From: Brevibacterium sp. XM4083 | GTDB lineage: Bacteria; Actinomycetota; Actinomycetes; Actinomycetales; Brevibacteriaceae | Reading direction: 5' to 3' | DNA: 64,000 nucleotides | Assembly (NCBI RefSeq): GCF_006489205.2 | Contig: NZ_VFYR02000006.1 | Span: 1-64,000, forward strand | Shown: positions 1 to 11,174 of the stretch, piece after piece | Layout of the letters: every line of letters begins with the position of its first letter | Numbering within the stretch: position 1 is the first letter of the stretch | Translations under genes and position numbers: made by a program | Notes under the pieces: generated by a model | The model's input: only the letters and a program-made list of their open reading frames with translations | Database searches by the model: none | Told to the model about the DNA's origin: nothing

Positions 1-247
1 CACCACAACCCAGGCAATGGGTCATGGTGTGGTTGTCTTACCAGAAAAAATTTTCTGGCATCACATTGTTCAAACAAACACGCTATTGGATTCTCAAACC
101 ACAAACACACACCCAACCATCACACGAACCATCATCCGCGTGATCAACCAGGGGCATCCACAGGTTGTCCGCTCTCACTATCTCAACCATTATTGTGATC
201 CACCGCATCAAACTATTGTTTGTGCTGGTCACACCCGGTAGAAACAC
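1..247 (-). promoter_or_regulatory. rRNA operon leader (16S gene beyond left edge)
   Basis: On the minus strand, positions 100-82 read GGTTTGAGAATCCAATAGC and continue GTGTTTGTTTG. This closely resembles the conserved boxA antitermination segment found in leaders and spacers of actinobacterial rRNA operons. The stretch is clearly more AT-rich than its surroundings and holds an inverted repeat at 41-58 (CCAGAAAA/TTTTCTGG). No 16S sequence lies between it and the upstream promoter, so I read it as the leader before 16S, transcribed leftward out of the window, and not as the 16S-23S spacer. Identification rests on recalled motif similarity. Confidence 0.6.
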
Positions 248-287
248 CCTTTGATCGTGGTGTTCCCGGTGAGGCGAACGAGATATA

Positions 288-317
288 ACTCTAGACCACC
301 CCAGCGGGTGCGGGCAA
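288..317 (-). promoter_or_regulatory. Putative rrn promoter
   Basis: On the minus strand TTGCCC (317-312) is followed after 18 bases by TAGAGT (293-288), a reasonable -35/-10 pair for a housekeeping sigma factor. It lies about 190 bases upstream of the boxA-like element. No start site can be proved from sequence. Confidence 0.4.
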
Positions 318-404
318 GTCGTTGGCCCGGATTCGGGCTGTGACAACCGTCACCGCTGAAAACACGCGGGATCCAGGGGCCTCAGCGAGGGGGAACCGGT
401 GGGG

Positions 405-641
405 TCAGTCGTCTGCTGTCGCACTCGTCGTCGTGAAGTACGCGTAGCCGAGGAGGCTGACGGCAATCGCGGCGATGATGCTCGGCCGTGCGAGCCCGGC
501 GTACGCAGTGTCGACCCAGTCCCCCTGCCCGGTTACCAGCCCGATGATCTGCAGGATGACGATCGCGAACGCGAGGGTGAGGAACACGGCCATCGCCAGC
601 GTGAAGAGCGGAAGGAGAATCGGTTTCAGTGCTGATCGCAT
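405..641 (-). CDS. Small two-helix membrane protein, partner of TRAP permease
   Basis: A 78-residue protein with two hydrophobic segments (about residues 8-38 and 55-70) and short polar ends. Its start follows a strong Shine-Dalgarno sequence (TAGGAGG) that overlaps the end of the upstream permease gene, one base away, so the two are probably translationally coupled. TRAP transporters usually pair the large permease with a four-helix DctQ subunit of about 150-180 residues. This protein sits in that position but is half the size, so it could be a reduced accessory subunit or an unrelated small protein. No signature residues are recognisable. Confidence 0.7.
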   Translation of the reverse strand: MRSALKPILLPLFTLAMAVFLTLAFAIVILQIIGLVTGQGDWVDTAYAGLARPSIIAAIAVSLLGYAYFTTTSATADD

Positions 642-642
642 G

Positions 643-1995
643 TCAGCCTCCTAAGGGGACGGGGATGATGCCCAACGCAATGAGCACACCGAGGACGAAG
701 ATGGGCAGAACATAGTAGACGACAAGCGGAATGAAGGTCTTCTCCGGCTGTGCTTCCGTGAGGCCCGCCGCAACGAAGATCGATCCCGAGGCCGGGGGTG
801 AGGCACCTTCGGTCGAGGCGAAGACCAGGATCGCCACGACGGCGAGGAGCGGATCGATTCCGGCTGCCACCATCGAGAAGAGCGCGACCTGTCCGACGGC
901 ACTGAGCGTTGCCGACGACGACAGGGGGCCGGCGACCACGACGACGAGGACGCCGATGAGGGTGACGAGCAGCCACAGCGGAAGGTTCAGCATCTCGAGC
1001 AGCGCGGTGACATCAGAGTCGAGTCCTAAGGCTGCGAGCACCTCGGAGGCCATGATGGCGAAGAAGAGAATCGCTCCGATCGTGTAGAACCGCGGCACCG
1101 AACCGGCAAGGAAGTCCCACCACTGCCGTGGAGTCTTCGGCAGCTCCTTCCACGCGATCACAGCGCTGATGGCGATGATCAGGATGGGAATCCACATGAT
1201 GAGTGAGATGTTCTCCAGGGATTGTCCGATCGAGGGGACGGATGAGAGAAGGTCTGCCAGTGGTCCGACGGTGATGAGGATCGGGATGATCGCGCCCGCG
1301 AAGACGAGCACCGAGGTCCAACCTCGGCGCAGTGATGATGCCAGGGGAACGTGGTCCGCTCCGGTCTCTGCGCGGATTCCGTCGCGATGCACGAACCACG
1401 CGGTGAGACCGATGCGCAGGAGCACTTGGTACGAACCAGCGACGAGCAGTGCCAGGTAGACCTGGGAGGTCGTGACCAGGGTCCCCGCGAAGCCGATCAT
1501 GATGATCATCGATGCGCTGGGCGGCAGGGCGGCACCGAGGCCGGCGTTTCCGGCGATGACAGTGGCGGCTCGTTCGCGCCTCCACCCGGTGCGCACCATC
1601 CAAGGGCCGGTGATCGAACCCGAGGCGGCGGCATTGCCGGTGTTCGAACCGCCGGCCAGGGCACCCATGGCAGCTGAGGCGACAGTGTCGACGTAGGCCG
1701 GGCCTCCGGGCAGTCGCCCGAGGAGCGATGACAGGATGGCGATGAGCTTGTTCATCACCCCGGTCCGCTCGACGAAGTAGGTCATGAAGACGAACGCGAC
1801 GGCGGCGAAGAGCACTTCGTTCTCAGAGGCCTCGACGAAGGCGTCGGCTGCGTACTGAGGAGCGTTCGCCCCTGCGAAGAGCAGTGTGACGATGAAGCCG
1901 AGCAGCATCGCTTCGGCCATATTGCGCTTGACGACGACGTTCCAGATGACAATGACGGTGATGAAGACTGCGAGAGCGATAAGGGCGAGAGGCAT
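643..1995 (-). CDS. TRAP-type (DctM-like) large permease
   Basis: A 450-residue polytopic membrane protein with about a dozen hydrophobic segments. The stretch GGSNTGNAAASGSITGPWM near residues 115-133 resembles the conserved glycine/serine-rich loop of DctM subunits, and a second small-residue loop (PLSSSATLSAVGQ) falls in the C-terminal half. Such permeases move organic acids into the cell using an ion gradient, normally with a periplasmic binding protein, but no DctP-type gene is visible here. It starts 40 bases after the fused dehydrogenase/aldolase gene with a good ribosome site (GGGGAGGA), so one transcript probably carries enzyme, permease and the 78-residue protein. The substrate is probably a hydroxy- or keto-acid; this is inferred from the neighbour. 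Confidence 0.72.
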   Translation of the reverse strand: MPLALIALAVFITVIVIWNVVVKRNMAEAMLLGFIVTLLFAGANAPQYAADAFVEASENEVLFAAVAFVFMTYFVERTGVMNKLIAILSSLLGRLPGGPAYVDTVASAAMGALAGGSNTGNAAASGSITGPWMVRTGWRRERAATVIAGNAGLGAALPPSASMIIMIGFAGTLVTTSQVYLALLVAGSYQVLLRIGLTAWFVHRDGIRAETGADHVPLASSLRRGWTSVLVFAGAIIPILITVGPLADLLSSVPSIGQSLENISLIMWIPILIIAISAVIAWKELPKTPRQWWDFLAGSVPRFYTIGAILFFAIMASEVLAALGLDSDVTALLEMLNLPLWLLVTLIGVLVVVVAGPLSSSATLSAVGQVALFSMVAAGIDPLLAVVAILVFASTEGASPPASGSIFVAAGLTEAQPEKTFIPLVVYYVLPIFVLGVLIALGIIPVPLGG

Positions 1996-2034
1996 CGTTG
2001 TCCTCCCCTTTCTGATCAGATGACGGGACGCTGA

Positions 2035-3384
2035 CTACGACCGGCTGACGGCCGACGAGCGGATGTCCGACTGCCGGCGCTGTTCATCGGCGATGACAGC
2101 CCTGCCGGCCGCAAGCACCTGTTCGGCCGAGTCGGCCGGCACGACGAGGACTCCATCAGCATCGGCGACGATGTAGTCACCGTGTCGACAAACGGCACCG
2201 GCGACGGCGATCGTCGTGCGCAGGCGACCGGGCCCCGATTTGAACGGGCCGGCCGGTGAGACGCCCTTCGCCCACACGGGGAAGCCGAGCTGCGCGATCT
2301 CGTTGACGTCGCGGATCGCTCCGTCGATGATCATGCCTGCGATGCCGCGCAGCAGCGCGCGCTCGGCGATGAGCTCACCGATGAGCGCTCGATTCGTCTC
2401 TCCCCCACCGGCAATGACGAGGATGTCCCCGGGACGCGTGAGCGGAAGCGCGCGATGGATGGCCTGGTTGTCCCCGGGGCGGGTAAGGACGGTGAAGGCG
2501 GGTCCTGCGATGGGTGCACTGGTCCACATCGGCTTGATATCGGAGTCGAGGAATCCCAGACGGTCTCCACCGTCTCCGAGCGCCGAGGTGGGCACGGCCG
2601 CGAGTGCGTCCGCCAGGTGTCCCGTTCCCTCCCGCGTCAGCTCGAGGTGGACCGAACGGGCCGCCTCCGCCATCGGCCACGGCCGTTCGCGATCAGCGAG
2701 GAGGTCGAGGCTGTCGCCCAGCTCGGCAGCGCGCCGAAGGGCATGGGTCCGAGTTCCCTTGAGCAATCGGTCGAGCGTGTCCTCTCCCTGGGCCAGCTCG
2801 CCTGCGATCTGGGCACGCACCCATTCGACCTCCCCCGTCTCTTCACCGGCGCGCATCGCTTCGGTGATGAGAGCGCCGAGGCCCTTCATGAAGACACTGC
2901 GGAGGAGCTTCCGCTGGGAGGCGTCTCCGATCCGTCCCTGAATCGGCTCTGCGTGGGCGCCGATCGTCCGCAGGAGATCGGCGGCCTCGTCGGAGTGCGG
3001 CCCGGAGAGGAGAACGTGAACCTGGGCACCGTAGCGCGGGACTGAGCCGATGACCGCACCATCGGCGAATCGAGCCCGGCTGCCGACTGCCTCGGCGACG
3101 TCCCGTTTCCTCAGCGGCGATGCCGCATTGAGATCGAGGTAGACCGCGCCGTCCCGAATCGCCTCGGCGGCTTCTTCGGCGACGGCCACCGATGGCTTCG
3201 CTGTCGTGAGACTGAGGATGAGATCGGACTCCGCGACCGCCTCGGCGACACTGCCAGCCGTCGTCACGCCCGCGGGGACGTCCACCGTGCGCGGATCGAA
3301 CCCGACGACGTCATTCCCCTCCTGGGCGAAGGCCTTCGCGTACAGGGATCCGGCTTCGCCGAGACCGAGAACTGCAACACGCAT
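2035..3384 (-). CDS. Fused NAD(P) hydroxyacid dehydrogenase / RraA-family aldolase
   Basis: A 449-residue two-domain enzyme. Residues 1 to about 250 form a 6-phosphogluconate/3-hydroxyisobutyrate dehydrogenase-like half: nucleotide motif GLGEAG at 7-12, then a helical DUF1932-type domain with SQRKLLRSVFMKG near 157-169. Residues from about 257 to 449 are an RraA/HMG-aldolase-like domain with the metal-site motif DGAIRD at 354-359. RraA-like enzymes of this branch cleave 4-hydroxy-4-methyl- or 4-carboxy-4-hydroxy-2-oxo acids; the dehydrogenase could oxidise the precursor or reduce the product. The gene heads a leftward operon with the TRAP permease and faces an IclR regulator. Start chosen by AGGAGC upstream of ATG. 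The fusion is unusual; the substrate is unknown. Confidence 0.75.
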   Translation of the reverse strand: MRVAVLGLGEAGSLYAKAFAQEGNDVVGFDPRTVDVPAGVTTAGSVAEAVAESDLILSLTTAKPSVAVAEEAAEAIRDGAVYLDLNAASPLRKRDVAEAVGSRARFADGAVIGSVPRYGAQVHVLLSGPHSDEAADLLRTIGAHAEPIQGRIGDASQRKLLRSVFMKGLGALITEAMRAGEETGEVEWVRAQIAGELAQGEDTLDRLLKGTRTHALRRAAELGDSLDLLADRERPWPMAEAARSVHLELTREGTGHLADALAAVPTSALGDGGDRLGFLDSDIKPMWTSAPIAGPAFTVLTRPGDNQAIHRALPLTRPGDILVIAGGGETNRALIGELIAERALLRGIAGMIIDGAIRDVNEIAQLGFPVWAKGVSPAGPFKSGPGRLRTTIAVAGAVCRHGDYIVADADGVLVVPADSAEQVLAAGRAVIADEQRRQSDIRSSAVSRS

Positions 3385-3394
3385 CTTTGCGCTC

Positions 3395-3438
3395 CTATCA
3401 TTTGGTGATAGTATCTATCATTGTGTAGTAGGTGATGA
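3395..3438. promoter_or_regulatory. Probable IclR operator
   Basis: The divergent spacer carries a perfect inverted repeat CTATCA-ttugg-like spacer-TGATAG (half-sites 3395-3400 and 3406-3411, five-base spacer TTTGG). CTATCA recurs at 3415-3420, exactly 20 bases on, followed by TGATGA at 3433-3438. Two sites two helical turns apart beside an IclR gene suggest its binding region, controlling the leftward catabolic operon. Confidence 0.5.
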
Positions 3439-3568
3439 TCATTCTGCTCGGCCTCACGCGCCACGTCAAGACCCTTGGGCCGATGCGAGTGTTCTGATTC
3501 CCTCTGCGAAGATGGATCCGGCAGGGCCGGTCATCCGAAGAACGTCATCGACAAGGGGAGGACGCACC

Positions 3569-4318
3569 ATGGCAGCGACGAACAATCAGGGGCGCACGCT
3601 TGATCGTGCGCTCGATGTTCTCGAGTGCGTGACGAGCACGCATGAGCCGATCACCCTCACGGAGATCTCGCGTGCAACCGGCCTACATCTCGCGACTGCG
3701 CAGCGTGTGATCGGGCAGCTCGTCAAGCGCGACTATCTCCGGAACACGCCTCGCGGCTACACCCTCGGCCCGCAGGTGCTGCCGATGTCGCACTCCTTCG
3801 TGCTGCAGGACCGGCTTGCTCTCGTCAGTCCGAGCGTGCTGTCGGCGCTGACCGACCACACCTCGCTGACGTCGTCAGTGTTCGTCCGCGTCGCCGATCG
3901 GCGCGTGCTCGTATCTCGCGTTGAGGCGCCCAACCCGTTGAGTTATCAGTTTCCCGTCGGACAGGTGCTCGGCCTTTTCGTCGGCGGCGGGAAGGTGATG
4001 CTCGCCCATGCCGATGAGGACGACCGCGAACGGCTCCTCGGCAGCTACGAACCTTTGACCTTGGCGAACGGTCGCGTGCAGGATCTCGGTGCGCTGCGTG
4101 CCGATCTCGAACAGGTACGCGAGGCAGGGTACTTCCTCGCGGAGTCCGAGCGCAGTCGCGACAGCCTCAGCTCCACCGCCCCCATCTGGTCTCCCGACGA
4201 CCGACTGCTGGGGACGATCAACGTCGTCGCCAACTCCGGCGACGTCGGACGGGCCGAACTCGAAGAGCACACGTCCACTCTTCTCCAAGCGAGCCGACGG
4301 ATCACCGCGCAGATGTGA
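3569..4318 (+). CDS. IclR family transcriptional regulator
   Basis: A 249-residue regulator. Residues about 9-65 form the winged helix-turn-helix typical of IclR (TLDRALDVLECV, then ATGLHLATAQRVIGQL as the recognition segment). The rest is the effector-binding domain with the serine-rich C-terminal stretch seen in the family. I chose the ATG at 3569 because AGGGGAGG lies just upstream and it gives the family length; the reading frame stays open further upstream without conserved sequence. It is divergent from the dehydrogenase/aldolase-TRAP operon, its most likely target, with the ligand probably the transported acid or a derivative. Confidence 0.88.
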   Translation: MAATNNQGRTLDRALDVLECVTSTHEPITLTEISRATGLHLATAQRVIGQLVKRDYLRNTPRGYTLGPQVLPMSHSFVLQDRLALVSPSVLSALTDHTSLTSSVFVRVADRRVLVSRVEAPNPLSYQFPVGQVLGLFVGGGKVMLAHADEDDRERLLGSYEPLTLANGRVQDLGALRADLEQVREAGYFLAESERSRDSLSSTAPIWSPDDRLLGTINVVANSGDVGRAELEEHTSTLLQASRRITAQM

Positions 4319-4467
4319 CCGAGCCGGCCGCATCGGCATACAAACCGGCGGCCTTGCGCACACAAGGATCACCTGCCCTCGCAACCCGACTCAGCGTCGA
4401 CGAGTCATCAATTCAACTTGCCGTCAAAATACCACTGTGCAGCGATCCCAACTCATAGACTTGAGCC

Positions 4468-5310
4468 ATGACCCAGAAGGAACAGCGCGAGCGCCTCGGC
4501 GATAACGACCTCGATCTCGAAGACGGTCTGGTCGAAGAAGCGGCTGCCACCGTCACCGAAGGGGCCGCGCGACTCAATCGGAAACTGCCCGAGCTGATCG
4601 TCACCGGCCTCTTCGGTGGTATCGACGTGGGCTTGGGGATCATGGCGATGATCCTCGTCAAGCAGGCCACAGGGTCGGACATCCTCGCCGGCATGGCCTT
4701 CGGCATCGGCCTGCTCGCACTCAAGCTGGCGCATTCCGAACTGTTCACCGAGGAGTTCCTGCTGCCGCTCAACGCTGTCCTCGCCGGGCAGGCGACCTGG
4801 CTTCAGATGGTGCGACTGTGGGTGGTCAGCCTGGCGACCAACCTCGTGGGCGGCGTGGCTTTCGCCTGGCTGATCGTCACCGGCCTGCCCGACTACCACT
4901 CTGTGCTCGTCGACACGGCGCTCGGCTACATCAATCAGTCCTCGCTCGTCGTCATGATCGCACTCTCACTGCTCGCGGGAGCGACGATCACTCTGGCCAC
5001 GCGCATGCAGCAGGGAGCGACGAACCAGGTGGTCACGGCGATCGTCTGCATGGTCACCGGTCTCCTCGTCATCGGTCTGGGCATGCTTCACGGAGCGATC
5101 AATGTCATCATCATCGTCGCGGCCATGCTCGCCGGCGCGGACATCTCGCTCCTGCAGTTGGTGCAGTGGTTCGTCATCGTCATCGTCTTCAACATGCTCG
5201 GCGGGCTGCTCGTCATCGCACTGCCGAGGGTCGTGCGGACGCATCGGGTGCTCAGGGCAGTCCGGCGGGGCGAGATCAGCCTCGAAGAGCTCCAGGAGCA
5301 GGCCGCTTAG
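4468..5310 (+). CDS. Formate/nitrite transporter (FNT) family protein
   Basis: A 280-residue protein: an acidic N-terminal tail of about 45 residues, then six or so membrane segments. The hydrophobic pattern and HSELFTEEFLLPLNAVLAG near 91-109 match the YfdC-like branch of the FNT pentameric channel family, which passes small monovalent anions. The substrate cannot be told from sequence. No Shine-Dalgarno sequence precedes the ATG; instead TAGACT at 4456-4461 sits six bases upstream, as in leaderless transcripts. Its stop overlaps the convergent YccF gene by four bases. Confidence 0.8.
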   Translation: MTQKEQRERLGDNDLDLEDGLVEEAAATVTEGAARLNRKLPELIVTGLFGGIDVGLGIMAMILVKQATGSDILAGMAFGIGLLALKLAHSELFTEEFLLPLNAVLAGQATWLQMVRLWVVSLATNLVGGVAFAWLIVTGLPDYHSVLVDTALGYINQSSLVVMIALSLLAGATITLATRMQQGATNQVVTAIVCMVTGLLVIGLGMLHGAINVIIIVAAMLAGADISLLQLVQWFVIVIVFNMLGGLLVIALPRVVRTHRVLRAVRRGEISLEELQEQAA

Positions 5311-5714
5311 GAATGTGCTCCCCGGTAGACGGGAACGAGCGAGTTGCTATCGACGATCTGCTTGCCCAAGGGCATGAGCGAGACGGGGATGAGCTTGAGG
5401 TTCGCCCACCCCAAGGGGATGCCGATGATCGAGAGGAACAGCGGGATCGAGGTGACGACGTGCCCGATGGCCAGCCAGATGCCGGCGACGACGAGCCAGA
5501 TGATGTTGCCGATGGTCGCGGCGATGCCGGCCGTACCGGTGTCGACGACCTCACGACCGAACGGCCACAGCGCGTAGTTGCCGATCCGGAATGACGCGAT
5601 GCCCCACGGGATCGTGACGATGAGGATGCAGCAGATGATGCCGGCGATGTAGTAGCCGATGGCCAGCCACAGTCCGCTGAAGATCAGCCAGATGATGTTG
5701 AGCAGGGTCTTCAT
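5307..5714 (-). CDS. YccF domain inner membrane protein
   Basis: A 135-residue protein made of two similar halves, each a hydrophobic hairpin: NIIWLIFSGLWLAIGYY near residue 6 and NIIWLVVAGIWLAIGH near residue 69, each followed by a P-G/W-rich turn (IPWGIASFRIG, IGIPLGWANLKL). This duplicated pattern is characteristic of the YccF family, small membrane proteins of unknown role. Good ribosome site (GAGGAG). Tail-to-tail overlap of four bases with the FNT gene. Confidence 0.85.
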   Translation of the reverse strand: MKTLLNIIWLIFSGLWLAIGYYIAGIICCILIVTIPWGIASFRIGNYALWPFGREVVDTGTAGIAATIGNIIWLVVAGIWLAIGHVVTSIPLFLSIIGIPLGWANLKLIPVSLMPLGKQIVDSNSLVPVYRGAHS

Positions 5715-5875
5715 GGTGCACGTCTCCTCGGTCGCGAGTCTCCATCGTCGTTCACCGGTGCACGGCCGCGCAATACGGTTAGCCCCAATGCTCCCCGCCG
5801 GGCACGAAACCCTTCAGAACGCCAGGCCGGCGAACCAGCACCTCGTCGCCGGAGCGCACGTCGCGCCGCGTCAGT

Positions 5876-6484
5876 TCACAGGCGTTCGTCGCCCAGGCCG
5901 GCGAGGTCCCGGAACGACGGGAGGATGACGATCAGTGCGCCGAGCATCCCGGCGAAGAGCACCACGCCACCCCACCCTCCTTCATCACCGTCGGCGTTGA
6001 GCGCCAGCCCGGTGAGCAGCAGCGGCACCACCGCACCGACGACCCCGAGAATGACGACGATCCGCGAGAAGGTCAGCAGCCGCGCGCTCGACTGTCCCGT
6101 CACCGCTGTGGGGAGGACGACGAGCAGGATGAGAGCGATGACGATCCCCAGACCGATGAACCCCACGAGGAGGACGACCTCGACACCGGATGGGTTCTCG
6201 ACGGGACCCTCAGAGGTGAACGGGAGCGACATCGCGTAGCCGACGGTGGTGGCCACGGACCACGAGAGGTCGGGGCCGTTGGTCTGGTCGTCGCGGTACA
6301 TCGGCACAAACGTTCCGACGATGAGCAGCACAGCGGTGATCAGGCAGTGGCCGGTGACGATGATGCGCTCGATGCGCTCGACGCGCAGGCGAAGTTCGAA
6401 CACCTCGGCGGATGACGACGACATCACCGGTCGACCGCGCGCATCGATCGGGCCACCGGTCCCAGAACCCTCGGTCACAGTCAC
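5876..6484 (-). CDS. Uncharacterised four-helix membrane protein
   Basis: A 202-residue protein that I do not recognise. Residues 1-40 are polar, followed by hydrophobic segments at about 43-63, 104-125, 138-162 and 172-190. A loop at about 64-95 carries RDDQTNGPDLSW. A GTG at 6484 is the longest start and a second GTG two codons on is equally close to the AGGGG ribosome site. It stands alone between YccF and the tyrS terminator and nothing nearby suggests a function. Confidence 0.65.
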   Translation of the reverse strand: MTVTEGSGTGGPIDARGRPVMSSSSAEVFELRLRVERIERIIVTGHCLITAVLLIVGTFVPMYRDDQTNGPDLSWSVATTVGYAMSLPFTSEGPVENPSGVEVVLLVGFIGLGIVIALILLVVLPTAVTGQSSARLLTFSRIVVILGVVGAVVPLLLTGLALNADGDEGGWGGVVLFAGMLGALIVILPSFRDLAGLGDERL

Positions 6485-6599
6485 ATCACCCCTGACGGCA
6501 GTGTCATCGTGGGCTCAGCATAACCCCACCCTCGCCGAGGCGACCGCCACCTGACCGCTCCGACGCCGAGGTGGCATCGCGCCTCCCTTCCCGGGGTAC

Positions 6600-6641
6600 G
6601 ACAGCGCCGCACCGCGAACGGATTCGCGGTGCGGCGCTGTC
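6600..6641 (-). terminator. tyrS terminator hairpin
   Basis: A perfect 19-base-pair inverted repeat (6600-6618 with 6623-6641, four-base loop) lies 24 bases past the tyrS stop. There is no clear U-run, as is common in high-GC actinobacteria. Confidence 0.75.
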
Positions 6642-6664
6642 GCTCGGTCAGGGCTGCCGGTCGA

Positions 6665-7951
6665 TCAGCCGACGATGTCGACGGCTCCCAGGGTCTTCTT
6701 GCCGCGGCGGAGCAGGACGACTCCCCCACCGGCGGTGTCGAGGACGTCGTCGGAGGTCAGCGTCTGATCCTCACCGGTCACCTTGACGTTGTTGACGTAG
6801 GCGCCGCCGTCCTTGATCGCGCGGCGGGCCTCGCCCTTCGACTTGACGATGCCGGCGGTGACGAAGGCATCGGCGACGGGCAGCCCGGCGCCCAGGGCCG
6901 CCTCGGGAACCTCGCCGCGCGGCAGCTCGGCCGTCGCCGCACCCAAGGTCGCCGGGTCGAGAGCGGTGAGCTCTCCCCCACCGAAGAGTGCGGCGGCTGC
7001 GGCGATCGCCTGGTCGTACTGTTCACGCCCGTGGACGAGGGTGGTGACATCCTCGGCGAGGACCTTCTGCGCCAGACGGGTGTGCGGGGCTGCTTCGAAC
7101 TCGGCACCGATGGCTTCGAGCTCCTCGAGGGGACGGAACGAGAACACCTTGAGGTACTTCATGACGTCGCGGTCGTCGGCGTTGAGCCAGAACTGGCTGA
7201 ACGCGTACGGGCTGGTCAGCGACGCATCGAGCCACACCGTGCCCGATTCGGTCTTCCCGAACTTCGTGCCGTCGGCCTTCGTGATGAGCGGGGTCGCCAT
7301 CGCGTGGACGTTGGCGGCCTCGACTCGTCGGATGAGGTCGACGCCCGAGGTGAGGTTGCCCCACTGGTCCGACCCGCCGGTCTGCAGGGTGCAGCCGTAG
7401 CGGCGGTAGAGCTCGAGGTAGTCGTTGCCCTGGAGGACCTGGTAGGAGAACTCGGTGAACGACAGACCGCTCTCGTTCTTCAGGCGCGCGGACACGGACT
7501 CCTTGGCGAGCATCCGGTTGACCGGGAAGTGCTTGCCGATGTCGCGGAGGAAGTCGATCGCTGAGATCTCCGAGGTCCAGTCGTAGTTGTTGACGACTTG
7601 GGCGGCGTTCGGTCCGGTGAAGTCGAGGAAGCGCTCGACCTGGGCGCGGATCTTGCCGACCCATTCCTCGACGATCTCGCGCGGGTTGAGGGTGCGCTCC
7701 CCCGACATCCGCGGATCGCCGATGAGGCCGGTGGCCCCGCCGACGAGAGCGAGCGGATTGTGGCCGGCCTGCTGGAGCCTGGAGGCGGTGATGAGCTGGA
7801 CGAGGTTGCCCATGTGCAGGCTCGGCGCGGTCGGATCGAACCCGACGTAATAGGTCAGCGACTCCTGGTCCAGAGCTGTCTGGAGCACGGTCTCGTCGGT
7901 CGATACCGCCACGAGCCCGCGGGCTTTGAGGTCACTGAATACGTCGGTCAC
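6665..7951 (-). CDS. tyrS: Tyrosine-tRNA ligase
   Basis: Charges tRNA-Tyr with tyrosine in the cytoplasm. With the start at GTG 7951 the protein has 428 residues, the usual bacterial TyrRS length. The class I HIGH-type motif appears as HMGN at 46-49, tyrosine-binding residues lie around YYVGFDPTAPS, the KMSKS equivalent is KFGKT, and a C-terminal S4 RNA-binding domain follows (residues about 360-428, KGEARRAIKDGGAYVNN). The frame is open further upstream, but GAAAGGA precedes the GTG and homology begins there. It follows argH in the same direction, as in many actinobacteria. Confidence 0.96.
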   Translation of the reverse strand: MTDVFSDLKARGLVAVSTDETVLQTALDQESLTYYVGFDPTAPSLHMGNLVQLITASRLQQAGHNPLALVGGATGLIGDPRMSGERTLNPREIVEEWVGKIRAQVERFLDFTGPNAAQVVNNYDWTSEISAIDFLRDIGKHFPVNRMLAKESVSARLKNESGLSFTEFSYQVLQGNDYLELYRRYGCTLQTGGSDQWGNLTSGVDLIRRVEAANVHAMATPLITKADGTKFGKTESGTVWLDASLTSPYAFSQFWLNADDRDVMKYLKVFSFRPLEELEAIGAEFEAAPHTRLAQKVLAEDVTTLVHGREQYDQAIAAAAALFGGGELTALDPATLGAATAELPRGEVPEAALGAGLPVADAFVTAGIVKSKGEARRAIKDGGAYVNNVKVTGEDQTLTSDDVLDTAGGGVVLLRRGKKTLGAVDIVG

Positions 7952-7978
7952 TTCGGTCCTTTCGCAACTGTTTGGACT

Positions 7979-7997
7979 TGCCGGCATCGAACCGGCA
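7979..7997 (-). other. T-arm-like hairpin in tyrS leader
   Basis: On the minus strand TGCCGG-TTCGATG-CCGGCA forms a six-base-pair stem with a seven-base loop fitting the tRNA T-loop pattern TTCRANN. It lies about 28 bases upstream of the tyrS GTG. No matching acceptor, D or anticodon arms are present, so it is not a tRNA gene. It may be chance, a tRNA remnant or a mimic in the leader. Confidence 0.3.
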
Positions 7998-8094
7998 GGG
8001 TTAATTCTACGGCGTGCGCGACCTCGTTCAGTTCCTGTCCGGATCGCGATGACCTCGCCGAGGCGGTCCGCCGTGCCGTACGAGCCCCGCCCCT

Positions 8095-9615
<1,521 letters not shown>

Positions 9616-9617
9616 TC

Positions 9618-9634
9618 ACCGCCGCCGAGGCGGT
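9618..9634 (-). terminator. Weak hairpin after argR
   Basis: ACCGCC (9618-9623) pairs with GGCGGT (9629-9634) ten bases past the argR stop. It could end or attenuate transcription before argH. The stem is short and the motif contains the common CGCCGAGG word, so the call is tentative. Confidence 0.3.
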
Positions 9635-9643
9635 CAGTCGGTT

Positions 9644-11121
<1,478 letters not shown>

Positions 11122-11174
11122 TCAGAGTCGGTGGGACGGGCAGGTGGCAAGAGCGCCGAGGTGGTGTCGCCTGC

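Noticed and set aside
7970..8060. A tRNA gene or T-box upstream of tyrS
   Set aside because: Only a T-arm-like stem is present; no acceptor complement, anticodon arm, specifier loop or antiterminator could be found.
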